Source of the DNA: Bacillus sp. FJAT-50079
Lineage (GTDB): Bacteria > Bacillota > Bacilli > Bacillales > Bacillaceae_C
DNA length: 64,000 nt
Assembly: GCF_018343515.1 (NCBI RefSeq)
Contig: NZ_JAGYPD010000002.1
Location: forward strand, 310,001 to 374,000
Direction of reading: 5' to 3'
Shown here: in pieces, positions 19,675 to 29,226 of the stretch
Position numbering within the stretch: the first letter of the stretch is position 1
How the letters are laid out: each line of letters starts with the position of its first letter
Program-made: the position numbers and the translations under genes
Notes under the pieces: generated by a model
Databases searched by the model: none
Seen by the model: only the letters and a program-made list of their open reading frames with translations
Told to the model about the DNA's origin: nothing

Positions 19675-20643
19675 TTAAATCCCTTTATCGATAAATTCAT
19701 CTACATTTGTTGGATCTACTCGTTGTGCTTCCAAAATAACTTCGGATTCCAAACCTTCCGTATTGCCAGTCACGATCTTATAAGCGTATTGTGCTGCTTC
19801 TGGCGCCGTAGTTGGGTAAATAAATGTAGCAGCTAATTCTCCATTTTTTACCGCTTCAATTGCAATATTCATCCCATCCATACCAATAATTTTAATTTCA
19901 TCCGCACGTCCAGCCGCCGCAATTGCTTTAGCAGCCCCCAAAGCCATCTCGTCATTATGTGCATAAACCGCTTGAATTTCACCTTTGGGGAAACGCTGTA
20001 ACATATCTTCCATATAACTCATTGCAGGCTCTCGAAGATAGTCAGCGTACTGAGTGGAGATCACGTTTAATTCTGTACCTGCGATTGCCTCCTCAAAACC
20101 ACTATGTCTTTCTTCTGTTGCAGAAGCTCCTGCCGTTCCCTGAATTTCAATAATATTACCTTTCCCACTCAATATTTCAGTGAGATACTTGCCTGCATCC
20201 ACACCCATTTGTTTATTATTCGCACCAATATGAAGAGTAACCGGAGTGTTTACTTTTCGATCAAGCGTAATAACTGGAATACCTTTGTCCATAGCAACTT
20301 TAGCTACTGGTGTAAGTGCATCCTCAGTAAGTGGACTAAGAATTAATGCATCTATATTTTGGGCTAATAAAGACTCTACATCAGTTACTTGCTTACTAGA
20401 TTGGTTTTCTCCATCTGTAACTACCACTTTTACATCCGGATTATTTTCTTTAAAATATTGTTCATTCCCTTCCACCATCGCCACACGATAAGGATGATTC
20501 ATTGTCCCTTGCGAAAATCCAATCGTATATCCTTCTTTTCCTTTAGTAGCACCAGAAGCTTTCTCATCTGTACCAGATGAACAGCCTACGACTACCAAGA
20601 GTAGAAGCATAGATATTAATAAAGCAAACATTTTTTTCATCAT
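19675..20643 (-). CDS. RbsB-type sugar ABC transporter, substrate-binding lipoprotein
   Basis: The extracellular binding protein of the importer whose other parts lie just upstream. A signal peptide ends in the lipobox VVVGC, predicting a lipid-anchored protein. The type I periplasmic-binding fold follows (IGFSQGTMNHPYRVAMVEG, LILSPLTEDALTPVAKVA, ITLDRKV, IIGMDGMNIAIEAVKNG). This family binds ribose, other pentoses and hexoses, or similar small polyols; the ligand cannot be read here. ATG 20643 follows AAGGTGGGGG. It is the last gene of the operon, unusual since binding proteins often come first. Confidence 0.9.
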   Translation of the reverse strand: MMKKMFALLISMLLLLVVVGCSSGTDEKASGATKGKEGYTIGFSQGTMNHPYRVAMVEGNEQYFKENNPDVKVVVTDGENQSSKQVTDVESLLAQNIDALILSPLTEDALTPVAKVAMDKGIPVITLDRKVNTPVTLHIGANNKQMGVDAGKYLTEILSGKGNIIEIQGTAGASATEERHSGFEEAIAGTELNVISTQYADYLREPAMSYMEDMLQRFPKGEIQAVYAHNDEMALGAAKAIAAAGRADEIKIIGMDGMNIAIEAVKNGELAATFIYPTTAPEAAQYAYKIVTGNTEGLESEVILEAQRVDPTNVDEFIDKGI

Positions 20644-20678
20644 AAAATCCCCCACCTTTTTAAAATTTATTACTAGAA

Positions 20679-21686
20679 TTATAATTTCCTTCTACGAGTT
20701 TCCAGATATACTGCTAAGACAATAATAGCCCCTTTAACAATTTGTTGAGTAAATGGATTAACCCCCATTAAATTTAAAATATTAGATATTAGAGCAATAA
20801 TGGCGGCACCAAATACCGTACCTATCACTCCGCCCTGCCCGCCTGCTAAACTTGTTCCACCGATAACAACCATAGCAATTGCGTCTAATTCATAACCTGT
20901 TCCAGCTGTTGGTTCTCCGACTGTTAATCGAGATATAAGGATTAGAGCCGTAATGGAAGATAAAAACCCACAGATTGAATAGACTGAGAATTCAGTTAAT
21001 TTAACATTTATACCAGATAAGCGTGCTGCTTCCTTATTATCACCAACTGCATAAACATTTCTACCAAATGAAGTATATTTTAAGACAATGATGGAACTAA
21101 AAACTACAAGAATAAATATCCAAACTGGAACTGGTAATCCAAGAAAGCTTCCTCCACCTAGCCAATAAAAAGATGTCGCTGCTTTACCTAGGCTGATTGG
21201 CTGTCCATTTGCAAGTGTTAATGCAAATCCAGTTGCTGCGACCATAATTCCTAACGTCATAATAAATGGAGGAATATTCCATTTCGCTACACCTAATCCG
21301 TTTATCCCACCTATTAAAGCACCTAATAAAGCACCAAGAATTAGCACTAAAAAGATGGGAATACCGGCTGCTAAAAGCTGGGCACTCACAACTGCCACTA
21401 CCGCTACAATCGAACCTACTGATAAATCAATTCCTCCAGTAAGAATAACAAAGGTCATTCCAACTGCAATTATACCTACAATAGAAACTTGTCTTAATAT
21501 ATTGATGATGTTATCAACTTGTGTGAAATTTGGTGAAACTATTGATGCAATGATAATAAAAAGTAGTAAGACCCAAAATAACCGGGATTGTTGAATTATA
21601 TTTTTATTTAATAATTTGAAACTCTTTTTTGAACTAATAGAGCGATCAGTTTTCATTAAAGATTCTGCAATATTTCTATTATTCAT
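20679..21686 (-). CDS. RbsC-type sugar ABC transporter permease
   Basis: Membrane subunit of the importer: 335 residues, about eight to ten hydrophobic segments, and the family signature GMTFVILTGGIDLSVGS. It pairs with the ATPase at 21738-23219 and the binding protein at 19675-20643. A hydrophilic N-terminal stretch of about 35 residues precedes the first helix; a later start is possible. Confidence 0.92.
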   Translation of the reverse strand: MNNRNIAESLMKTDRSISSKKSFKLLNKNIIQQSRLFWVLLLFIIIASIVSPNFTQVDNIINILRQVSIVGIIAVGMTFVILTGGIDLSVGSIVAVVAVVSAQLLAAGIPIFLVLILGALLGALIGGINGLGVAKWNIPPFIMTLGIMVAATGFALTLANGQPISLGKAATSFYWLGGGSFLGLPVPVWIFILVVFSSIIVLKYTSFGRNVYAVGDNKEAARLSGINVKLTEFSVYSICGFLSSITALILISRLTVGEPTAGTGYELDAIAMVVIGGTSLAGGQGGVIGTVFGAAIIALISNILNLMGVNPFTQQIVKGAIIVLAVYLETRRRKL

Positions 21687-21737
21687 AGTCGTTCAACCGC
21701 CTATCCCTTCTTAGTTTTTAAATACGGGAAATATTAT

Positions 21738-23219
21738 TCAATTCGCAGCTAAAGCCATAATTTTCTCTTCTGTTGCATGTTGCCCCTCCATTTCCCCAGC
21801 AACCATTCCCTCTTTCATAATTAATATTTTGTCACTCATTCCCAAAATCTCAGGAAGTTCGGAAGAGACCATGACGATGGCTACACCTTTTTCCGCCAAT
21901 TCAGCTAAAATTCGATATATTTCCTTTTTAGCTCCAACATCGACCCCCCTCGTCGGTTCATCTACTAATAAAATATTTGATCCAGAAAAAAGCCATCGTG
22001 CAAACATAAACTTTTGCTGGTTGCCCCCACTAAAGTTTCCAATATGTGTTTTTACATTTGGTGGTCGGACATCCATCTCTTTAGCCCAATCAGATGTTAT
22101 TTTCTTTTCTAACTTAGGATTAATAAAGGAAAACTTCTTTACTTTTGATAAACTTGAAACCGATACATTAAAATATCCGGGCTGATGTAAAAATAATCCG
22201 CTTACTTTCCTTTCCTCTGTTAAAAATCCTAAACCGAGTTTGATTGCTTCTCTTGGAGATTTTATTTTCACTATTTTTCCATTCATTTTAATTTCGCCAC
22301 TATCAATAGAATCCGCACCAAATATTGCTCTTAGTATTTCTGTACGACCCGATCCTGCTAAACCGGCAATACCTAAAATTTCACCTTTCCGTACAGTTAA
22401 ACTAATATCTGTTAAAATACCTTTGCGAGTAAGCTTGTTCACTTCAATTGCTATTTCACCAAATTGCTGATTTCTTTTTGGATAAATATCACTTACTTCT
22501 CTTCCCACCATCATTGTTACTAATCGGTCAATTGATAAATCTTCGATATTTTTGGTACCTACATGCTGACCATCCTTTAAAACAGTTACCCTAGAGGTTA
22601 ATTCGAATAATTCTACTAATCGGTGGGAGATATAGATAAAAGAAATCCCCTCTTCGGATAATTTTCTTACTACATTAAACAACTTTTTCACTTCAGCATC
22701 GCCTAATACAGCCGTTGGCTCATCAAGTACGATAATCTTCGCATCCCTTGATAGCGCTTTCGATATTTCAATCATCTGCCTATCGGCGACACTTAGGTCT
22801 TTAATCTTAATACTGGGGTCAAGCTCCAATCCTAGTTTCGCTAATACCTGAATGGCATCGTTATTTAATTTTTCCCAATTAATTTTTCCTATCTTTGTTT
22901 TAGGAAGCCTTCCTAAAAATATATTTTCAGCAACGGATAGATTAGGTGAAAGAATCATTTCTTGATATATTACGGCTATCCCAAGATCAATCATTTTCTT
23001 CGGAGTTACTTCTTTAATCTCGAGACCATCAATTTTAATGATTCCACAATCCTTATCATAGGCACCAGATAAAATTTTCATTAATGTGGACTTCCCTGCA
23101 CCATTCTCACCTATTAGGCCAAGAATTTCCCCACGTTTCACGTTAAGGGAAACATTTTGTAACGCCTTTACTCCGGGGAAGGATTTGTTTATTTCCACCA
23201 TTTCAAGGATATAATCCAT
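21738..23219 (-). CDS. RbsA-type sugar ABC transporter ATPase (two nucleotide-binding domains)
   Basis: Energises the RbsBC-type importer. Domain 1 has Walker A GENGAGKST, the LSVADRQ signature and Walker B IIVLDEPTAVL. Domain 2 has the variant P-loop GLAGSGRTE, the FSGGNQQK signature and LLVDEPTRGVD. The degenerate second P-loop is normal for this family. At 493 residues it has the usual length. It lies between the zinc dehydrogenase and the permease. Confidence 0.94.
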   Translation of the reverse strand: MDYILEMVEINKSFPGVKALQNVSLNVKRGEILGLIGENGAGKSTLMKILSGAYDKDCGIIKIDGLEIKEVTPKKMIDLGIAVIYQEMILSPNLSVAENIFLGRLPKTKIGKINWEKLNNDAIQVLAKLGLELDPSIKIKDLSVADRQMIEISKALSRDAKIIVLDEPTAVLGDAEVKKLFNVVRKLSEEGISFIYISHRLVELFELTSRVTVLKDGQHVGTKNIEDLSIDRLVTMMVGREVSDIYPKRNQQFGEIAIEVNKLTRKGILTDISLTVRKGEILGIAGLAGSGRTEILRAIFGADSIDSGEIKMNGKIVKIKSPREAIKLGLGFLTEERKVSGLFLHQPGYFNVSVSSLSKVKKFSFINPKLEKKITSDWAKEMDVRPPNVKTHIGNFSGGNQQKFMFARWLFSGSNILLVDEPTRGVDVGAKKEIYRILAELAEKGVAIVMVSSELPEILGMSDKILIMKEGMVAGEMEGQHATEEKIMALAAN

Positions 23220-23300
23220 AATTCTCCTCCTTTAATCAGTTATAAGTAAAATTGTCAAAAAGCAATTACTAAAATTTCTTTTATAATCGACAATTAAAAC

Positions 23301-24311
23301 CTACCTGAGATCCAATAAGATCTTCATTACCTTTCCTCCAGATACCATTTGCTTAAAGGCATCTTCCGCTTTTTCAACTGGCAAAATAGTGATTAACTTA
23401 TCCAAAGGCAATTGAGCTGAGTCAGTTAGCCTTATAGCATGTTCAAAGTCTTCACTTTCGTAGACCCTTGCCCCTAATAATTCTAATTCTCTCCAAAAAA
23501 AGCGATGAAGATCGACTTTTACAGGTTCGCTAAAAATACCAACAACTACAATTTTCCCCCTTGTACGTGGGAGCTTTGTCATTGTTTCCGCACCTTTTAT
23601 AGTGGAGGTAACCTCAAAAACGACATCAGCACCTGCACCATTCGTTTTATCAATCACGTATTTTTCCAATTCTTCTAATGGATGAATGACGTTTATTCCT
23701 AGTTCTGTTAAAAGTTTTATCCTAAATTGATTAATCTCTGAAACGACTACTTGCGCTCCTGCTTGTTTAGCCACTAATGCTATTAACGTTCCAATTGGCC
23801 CTCCCCCGATTACAACAATAAAGTCACCCTTTTTTACTTCTCCTCTTCTAACATCATGGCAAGCTACCGCTAGTGGTTCGATCAATGCCCCATGCTCTAA
23901 AGATAATCCCTCTGGAAGAAGATGAACGGCATATTCAGGAACGGTCCAAAATCGCTGGAATGCTCCCGAAGTCTCAATACCCAAAAACTTCAAGTTATGA
24001 CATATATGTGTATGCCCTCCAATACAAGCTGGACAATCCATGCATGGTCTTAATGGTCTTACCGTTACTTTATCTCCAACTTTTACATTTGTAACACCCT
24101 CGCCGATAGCGGTTACATAACCGGACATTTCATGTCCCATTATTTGTGGCAAAGTTACTCTTTTATCCATATGACCTAGATAAATATGTAAATCGGTCCC
24201 ACATACCCCACTATATGCTACCTGAATTTGTACTTCATTTTGTTGTGGAGAAACAGGTACACATTCTCCTATTCTTAACTTTTTATCTCCCTCATAGTAA
24301 ATAGCTTTCAA
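23301..24311 (-). CDS. Zinc-dependent alcohol/polyol dehydrogenase (sorbitol/threonine dehydrogenase-like)
   Basis: An NAD(P)-dependent medium-chain dehydrogenase. Catalytic zinc ligands are Cys37 (GVCGTD), His60 and Glu61 (GHE), with Glu145. The structural zinc has Cys90, Cys93, Cys96 and Cys104. The dinucleotide loop is GGGPIG at about 169-174. The fold is that of sugar-alcohol or threonine dehydrogenases. It is not obviously Tdh, although tdh sits at this locus in B. subtilis. It starts with TTG after AAAGGG, 39 bases after the GH88 gene. A likely role is oxidation of the imported polyol or its product. Confidence 0.88.
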   Translation of the reverse strand: MKAIYYEGDKKLRIGECVPVSPQQNEVQIQVAYSGVCGTDLHIYLGHMDKRVTLPQIMGHEMSGYVTAIGEGVTNVKVGDKVTVRPLRPCMDCPACIGGHTHICHNLKFLGIETSGAFQRFWTVPEYAVHLLPEGLSLEHGALIEPLAVACHDVRRGEVKKGDFIVVIGGGPIGTLIALVAKQAGAQVVVSEINQFRIKLLTELGINVIHPLEELEKYVIDKTNGAGADVVFEVTSTIKGAETMTKLPRTRGKIVVVGIFSEPVKVDLHRFFWRELELLGARVYESEDFEHAIRLTDSAQLPLDKLITILPVEKAEDAFKQMVSGGKVMKILLDLR

Positions 24312-24329
24312 TTTAGATCAATCCCTTTA

Positions 24330-24346
24330 TAGTAATCGATTTACTA
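24330..24346. promoter_or_regulatory. Palindrome before the zinc dehydrogenase gene
   Basis: TAGTAA and TTACTA flank a TCGAT centre. It lies 19 bases above the TTG start, between two genes. It resembles a LacI-family operator but differs from the other operators of this cluster. Confidence 0.35.
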
Positions 24347-24350
24347 AGAA

Positions 24351-25511
24351 TTAATATAGAAGATCTAACAATACCTTATTATCTTCATTGATTAGTCGGA
24401 AAATCGCTTCGATAAAATAATAATCACCATACATCGTTGATTCATTAATTCCGGAGTTTCTTGGTTTATCAACGGTTGCCTTTTCAACAATCCCATACTT
24501 TTCAATATCACTATACATACAGTGCTTTACGAGGCCATTTAAGATTAATTCCGCCCTTTCTTTCCACATTTGAGCTAAGCCGTTTTTATTATCCCGCTTC
24601 AATAGATCAGATAATAGTAACATTCCAGAAGCAGCGATCGATCCAGCAGAAGCGTCATATGGTTCTTCCTCTTTGTTTTTAAAGATAAAATCCCATCTTG
24701 GCAGATTCGTTTCATCATCTAGATGGTTCCAAAAATACTCGGCTACATTCATGGACATTTCTAAGTATCTAGGCTCCTTTGTGTACCTATATAGATTGGC
24801 AAATCCATAAGCTGCCCATGCCTGACCTCTTGACCAGCAAGTTTCTTTTGAAAAACCTTGGTGTGTATATCTATCAACTACATTGAAATCCGTTGTGTCC
24901 CAACGTACAGCATGATATACAGAGGAATCTTCACGAATATGATGTTGTATAATGCTTTTTGCTACATCTTCTGCGATTCTATGAAACTCCGGATCATTGC
25001 TTTTACTTGCAATCCAAAACATTAATGGCAAGTTCATAATTGTATCGACAATGGATACTCCTTCATATCCCGGCTCATCCCATGCTAATATAAATCCTGA
25101 ACGTTCTTCATATAAATCTTTCATATTATTAGCACCTGCCTGCGCTAATGAGAATAGTTCTTTATCATTGGTTAAGTGAAATCCTAGCACACAACTTGGC
25201 CCAAATATAAATCCTTGATCATGGGTTTTATTGTCATTTATACGAGCGGAGAATTTCTTTGCCCACGCCAATGCTGTATTAGATGTAAAATCCTTGTCCC
25301 CGTTTAAAATCGCCTCTATCCAAAGAAGCCCAACCCAAAAGCCTCCTGTCCAATGTCCGTTCTCATGAACTAGCCATTCTCCATTTTTTGTAGTATGGGG
25401 AAAGGCGGTTAATTTTTCTTCCATTTTCGCTACTTTGGCCATGCCTTTTTCTAAAATTTCATACCATTCCTCTTTAGTAATCGTACTTTGATTTTGTTTT
25501 TTTAATTGCAT
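24351..25511 (-). CDS. GH88 unsaturated glucuronyl hydrolase
   Basis: Removes 4,5-unsaturated uronic acid from the non-reducing end of oligosaccharides made by polysaccharide lyases. Water adds to the double bond, giving a keto-uronate. The alpha/alpha-barrel landmarks are present: WTGGFWVG, the first catalytic Asp98 in THDQGF, the second Asp156 in VDTIMNLPLMFW, SRGQAWAAYGF, and DASAGSIAASGML. No signal peptide, so it acts on imported material. At 386 residues it is normal for the family. The unusual partners are CoA-dependent enzymes. No polysaccharide lyase is in this window. Confidence 0.87.
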   Translation of the reverse strand: MQLKKQNQSTITKEEWYEILEKGMAKVAKMEEKLTAFPHTTKNGEWLVHENGHWTGGFWVGLLWIEAILNGDKDFTSNTALAWAKKFSARINDNKTHDQGFIFGPSCVLGFHLTNDKELFSLAQAGANNMKDLYEERSGFILAWDEPGYEGVSIVDTIMNLPLMFWIASKSNDPEFHRIAEDVAKSIIQHHIREDSSVYHAVRWDTTDFNVVDRYTHQGFSKETCWSRGQAWAAYGFANLYRYTKEPRYLEMSMNVAEYFWNHLDDETNLPRWDFIFKNKEEEPYDASAGSIAASGMLLLSDLLKRDNKNGLAQMWKERAELILNGLVKHCMYSDIEKYGIVEKATVDKPRNSGINESTMYGDYYFIEAIFRLINEDNKVLLDLLY

Positions 25512-25603
25512 TTCGATATATTCCCTCCATTATCATCTATGATCTCTCTATTTTTGTTTTTTCGCTTGATTCATTGTCCGCATCTGCATCTTTGGCGTCC
25601 GGC

Positions 25604-25650
25604 CTAGGCTACTTTAATTCCCTGAGTACACTGGTTTTCCAATAGCCTAG
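25604..25650. other. Inverted repeat in the gap between the aldehyde dehydrogenase and GH88 genes
   Basis: CTAGGCTA (25604-25611) and TAGCCTAG (25643-25650) form a perfect 8-bp inverted repeat around a 31-base loop. It sits in the 200-base gap that is the widest in the operon. It may mark a processing site, a second promoter region or nothing functional. Confidence 0.35.
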
Positions 25651-25710
25651 TGACTTCCACAATAATGCTATTTCTACTAGAAATCTGTATAATCAACAGA
25701 ACAATATGTT

Positions 25711-27180
25711 TTACATAAAATAGTGATTACGCTTTCCTGTAAAAATATTAATTGATTTTATTTGGGTAAATTCCTCCATTCCTTCTTCGCCCATTTCTTT
25801 TCCGAATCCACTCGCTTTATATCCTCCCAATGGCAATTGGGCGGGGCCGTCGATGATTGTATTGACCCAGACCGTACCACTCTTAATCGCTTTAGACATC
25901 GTTAGTGCCTGGTTAATATTTTTCGTCCAAATGGAGTTAGCAAGACCATAGACGGTATTATTCACCTTTCTAATTGCATCTTCCACACCGTTAAATCTGA
26001 TTACGCTTAATACTGGACCAAAAATTTCCTCTTGAAAAATACGATGATTTTCTTGGACGTGATCAAATATTGTTGGTTCAATATAGCAAGAAGACCCATC
26101 AACTTTAATTTGCTTTCCTCCTGTTAACAATGTAGCTCCGTCCTCTTGTCCAAACTGAATATATTCTAGTACCTTGTTAAGATGCTCCTGATGAATGAGT
26201 GAACCTAAGTCCGTTTCTTCACTAAATGGGTTTCCGACTTTTAAGTTTTTCACTTTAGTCACTAATTTTTGCAAAAATTCGTCTGCAATACTTTCTTCTA
26301 TAATTAATCTAGAGGTTGAAACACAGACCTCACCTTGGTTGAAATTGATACCGAACACAACTCCATCGACGGCATCATCTATGTCTGCATCCGCGAAGAC
26401 AGTAATAGCTGATTTCCCGCCCAATTCAACAGCAACAGGTTTAATCGTTTCAGCAGAATTACGAATAACGCTTTTTCCTGTTCTTGTCGAACCCGTAAAG
26501 GACACTCTATCCACCTTTTCACTTGTTACAAGACCTGATCCAACTGGATCGCCATATCCAGTTACTACATTTATAACCCCTTTAGGAATCCCTACTTCTT
26601 CTGCCAATTTACTCATTTCAAGGGCTGTACCTGAAGTAAACTCGGAAGGTTTAACGACAACCGTACAACCCGCAGCAAGTGCAAACGGCACTTTCTGACA
26701 AAATATAAGTGCTGGGAAGTTCCAAGGTACAATTAAACCAACAACTCCAACAGGTTCGCGTAAAGTTAAGCCGGTATACTCATCTCCAAAATTAGAAAAT
26801 GATTTTCCATGTACGGTCTGTGCAAGACTTGCTGCATATTCAATTAAACCAATGGAACCTTCTATATCACCGCGAGCATACTTAATTGCTTTTCCTGTTT
26901 CTTCTACCTCTATCTGTATTAATTGCTCTTTGTTCTCACTAATTTTATCTGCCCATCTTCTTAAATATTGACTTCTTTTATTCCCAGACATTTTTGGCCA
27001 TAATCCATCATCAAATGCTGCCCTTGCACTGTCAATTGCCATTTCTAGTTCATTGTTTGTTCCATTGGCAAATGTAGCGACTGCTTGTCCAGTAGCTGGA
27101 CTCATTCTTTCAATTATATGTTGACTGCCAACCCACTCACCGTTGATTAAATGCTTATAAGCTCGAATGTTTTTACCCAT
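25711..27180 (-). CDS. NAD(P)-dependent aldehyde dehydrogenase
   Basis: Oxidises an aldehyde to its acid. The 489 residues include the oxyanion Asn in VPWNFP, the cofactor motif FTGSTRTG, the general base Glu252 (VELGGK) and the nucleophile Cys286 in NQGEVCVSTSR. The sequence is of the broad betaine/lactaldehyde-like class, so the substrate is not readable. It lies 68 bases after the iron dehydrogenase, and the pair could interconvert an aldehyde, its alcohol and its acid. Confidence 0.92.
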   Translation of the reverse strand: MGKNIRAYKHLINGEWVGSQHIIERMSPATGQAVATFANGTNNELEMAIDSARAAFDDGLWPKMSGNKRSQYLRRWADKISENKEQLIQIEVEETGKAIKYARGDIEGSIGLIEYAASLAQTVHGKSFSNFGDEYTGLTLREPVGVVGLIVPWNFPALIFCQKVPFALAAGCTVVVKPSEFTSGTALEMSKLAEEVGIPKGVINVVTGYGDPVGSGLVTSEKVDRVSFTGSTRTGKSVIRNSAETIKPVAVELGGKSAITVFADADIDDAVDGVVFGINFNQGEVCVSTSRLIIEESIADEFLQKLVTKVKNLKVGNPFSEETDLGSLIHQEHLNKVLEYIQFGQEDGATLLTGGKQIKVDGSSCYIEPTIFDHVQENHRIFQEEIFGPVLSVIRFNGVEDAIRKVNNTVYGLANSIWTKNINQALTMSKAIKSGTVWVNTIIDGPAQLPLGGYKASGFGKEMGEEGMEEFTQIKSINIFTGKRNHYFM

Positions 27181-27221
27181 ACTAATCTCCTTAATTTCTC
27201 TAGAATTTGTTAGCTTTGAAT

Positions 27222-27236
27222 GTGAATACGCTTCAC
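27222..27236. promoter_or_regulatory. Palindrome GTGAA-N5-TTCAC before the aldehyde dehydrogenase
   Basis: GTGAATACGCTTCAC is a perfect 5-bp inverted repeat with a CG in its centre, 42 bases above the aldehyde dehydrogenase start. It resembles a cre or LacI site but is one base short of the cre pattern. Confidence 0.3.
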
Positions 27237-27248
27237 TTATTATTAAAT

Positions 27249-28382
27249 TTAGAATGCACTACGAGTAATTTCTTCGATTTCTTTTACCGTATTTTTTCTT
27301 GGATTCGTTGGGCGATCAATGGCATGGAGTGCTTCTTCTGCGATAGTAGGAATCGCTTCCTCTTTAACCCCTACATCACGCAAACGCGTCGGAACTCCAA
27401 CATCACTCATCAGATTTTCTACTTCAACAACAGCCTGCAAAGCAGCTTCTCTTTCTGTTAGATCATTTGTATTGACGCCAAGTGCTTGTGCGATGTCAGC
27501 AAATTTACTGAAGTTTGCTATTAAATTAAATTTCATTACATGGGGTAAAATAATGGAATTTGCCACTCCGTGATGGACTGGGAAATGTCCTCCAACTGTG
27601 TTTGCAATCGCATGAACTAATCCTAAGCCGGCAATATGGAATCCAGCACCGGCAATACTTGCAGCGATTAATGATTGGTATAAATCATCTGGATTGCCTG
27701 CCGTCGCTCCTCTCAAGTGTTTCTGAATCAATCGAATTGCCTGTAAATTCAATCCATCAGTAAAGGGATTCGCATTTTTTGAAACGTATCCTTCGATAGC
27801 GTGGGTCAATGCATCAATCCCAGTCGCCGCACAGATAGGTCCTGGTAAATTAGCTACCATTCGCTTATCCAGATATGAAGCAATCGCATATAATCGTTCC
27901 GAGGCCACAACTAATTTTGATTTATTTTCTGGATCTGAAATAACAGCCCCCATTGATACTTCACTTCCAGTTCCAACCGTTGTCGGAACGTTAAATTGTG
28001 GGATAGGATCTTTTTCGAATTTATCGAATCCGTCATAATCCGTAATTTTCCCACCATTTGTAGCAATTACGCCAACTGCTTTAGCAGTATCAATCGGGCT
28101 TCCTCCACCTACCGCAACTAATACATCACATTCATTACTAATAAAGACATTCGTTGCATCTTCTACATTTTTTACAGTCGGGTTGCTAACGACTTCATCA
28201 AAAATAATAAATTGGACACCATATTCTGTTAATGAATCAATAATTGGTTCAACTAAGCCATTATTAACAATTCCTTTATCTGTTACAATCAAGGCTTTTT
28301 TTCCGTATTCTTTTACATCTCGGCCAATTATTTCAATAACTGTTTCTCCCATTTTCACTTTTACAGGTAATTGATATTTCAT
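27249..28382 (-). CDS. Iron-containing (group III) alcohol dehydrogenase
   Basis: NAD(P)H-dependent enzyme that interconverts short alcohols and aldehydes. The cofactor loop is VGGGSPIDTAK. Metal ligands fall at Asp190, His194, His257 and His271, exactly the spacing of E. coli FucO (196, 200, 263, 277). ATG 28382 follows AGAGGAGG with a 7-base gap and gives 377 residues. The longer frame overlaps the hydratase gene and was rejected. It could reduce an aldehyde such as lactaldehyde, but this is a guess. Confidence 0.92.
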   Translation of the reverse strand: MKYQLPVKVKMGETVIEIIGRDVKEYGKKALIVTDKGIVNNGLVEPIIDSLTEYGVQFIIFDEVVSNPTVKNVEDATNVFISNECDVLVAVGGGSPIDTAKAVGVIATNGGKITDYDGFDKFEKDPIPQFNVPTTVGTGSEVSMGAVISDPENKSKLVVASERLYAIASYLDKRMVANLPGPICAATGIDALTHAIEGYVSKNANPFTDGLNLQAIRLIQKHLRGATAGNPDDLYQSLIAASIAGAGFHIAGLGLVHAIANTVGGHFPVHHGVANSIILPHVMKFNLIANFSKFADIAQALGVNTNDLTEREAALQAVVEVENLMSDVGVPTRLRDVGVKEEAIPTIAEEALHAIDRPTNPRKNTVKEIEEITRSAF

Positions 28383-28461
28383 GATGTTTCCTCCTCTTTG
28401 TAATCGCTTGCTATTTATCATAAAATTGAATTGTGTTTGTTTTTTGTAATGATGAAAAAAC

Positions 28462-29226
28462 TTATTGGAATTTTGGTTCTCTCTTTTCAAGAAATGCCCT
28501 CACACCTTCTTGAAGATCTTCCGTCTTAAATATTTTTTCACTTAGTTCTAATGTTTCTTGAATGGCTTCTTCTTGGGATATTTCCAATGAGCTCCGAACA
28601 GCCCTTTTAATCACTGTTAAACTATGCTTTGGCCTTTTCGCCCACTTTCCGGCAAGTTCTTTCGCTAATTCTAGAGATTTTCCTCTTTTAGTAATGTAAT
28701 TTACGAGACCTATTCGATACGCTTCTTCTGCCGTTATCGGATCACCGCTATACATTAACTCTAAAGCCTTAGACATCCCAATCATTCGTGGTGTTCGATA
28801 AATTCCACCACTCCCCGGGAAAGCACCTAATTTAATTTCAGGCAAACCTATTTCTGCATTTTCTGCCGCGATGCGAATATCACAAGCTAAACTGATTTCA
28901 CATCCTCCTCCAAGTGCATAGCCATTTAAAGCAGCAATTACCGGTTTCGAGAACCTTTCTATACTTAACATTGCTTTGTTTTCTTCTTTTAGCTTCTTTT
29001 CAACTACTTGATCCCGTACTTCCATAAACTCATTAATATCGGCTCCCGCACAAAATGCTTTTTCTCCTTCGCCAGTAATAATTAAAACACGAACATCATT
29101 ATCGTATTCAAGTTCACTCATTAAGGAAATAATTTCTTGAGTCATTTTCAAGGTCAATACATTTAAAGGTGGATTATCTATGTATAAAATACCGACCCTA
29201 TTTGCAAGTTTCTCAAGTCTAACCAA
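28462..29226 (-). CDS. Enoyl-CoA hydratase/isomerase (crotonase) family protein
   Basis: Acts on an acyl-CoA thioester. Both catalytic glutamates of hydratases are present, Glu110 in GGGCE and Glu130 in LPEIKLG, 20 residues apart as in rat crotonase. The oxyanion-hole segment AFCAGADI is also intact. I chose TTG 29226 (254 residues) because GGGAGG lies about 9 bases upstream. This makes an 8-base overlap with the end of the CoA-transferase gene, which suggests coupled translation. An ATG at 29247 is possible but lacks an SD. Confidence 0.88.
   Translation of the reverse strand: MVRLEKLANRVGILYIDNPPLNVLTLKMTQEIISLMSELEYDNDVRVLIITGEGEKAFCAGADINEFMEVRDQVVEKKLKEENKAMLSIERFSKPVIAALNGYALGGGCEISLACDIRIAAENAEIGLPEIKLGAFPGSGGIYRTPRMIGMSKALELMYSGDPITAEEAYRIGLVNYITKRGKSLELAKELAGKWAKRPKHSLTVIKRAVRSSLEISQEEAIQETLELSEKIFKTEDLQEGVRAFLEKREPKFQ

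Noticed and set aside
23301-24311. Zinc dehydrogenase as threonine dehydrogenase (tdh), which sits at this locus in B. subtilis
   Set aside because: No kbl gene adjoins it, and it is embedded in a sugar operon; the sequence is only generally similar to the sorbitol/threonine class.
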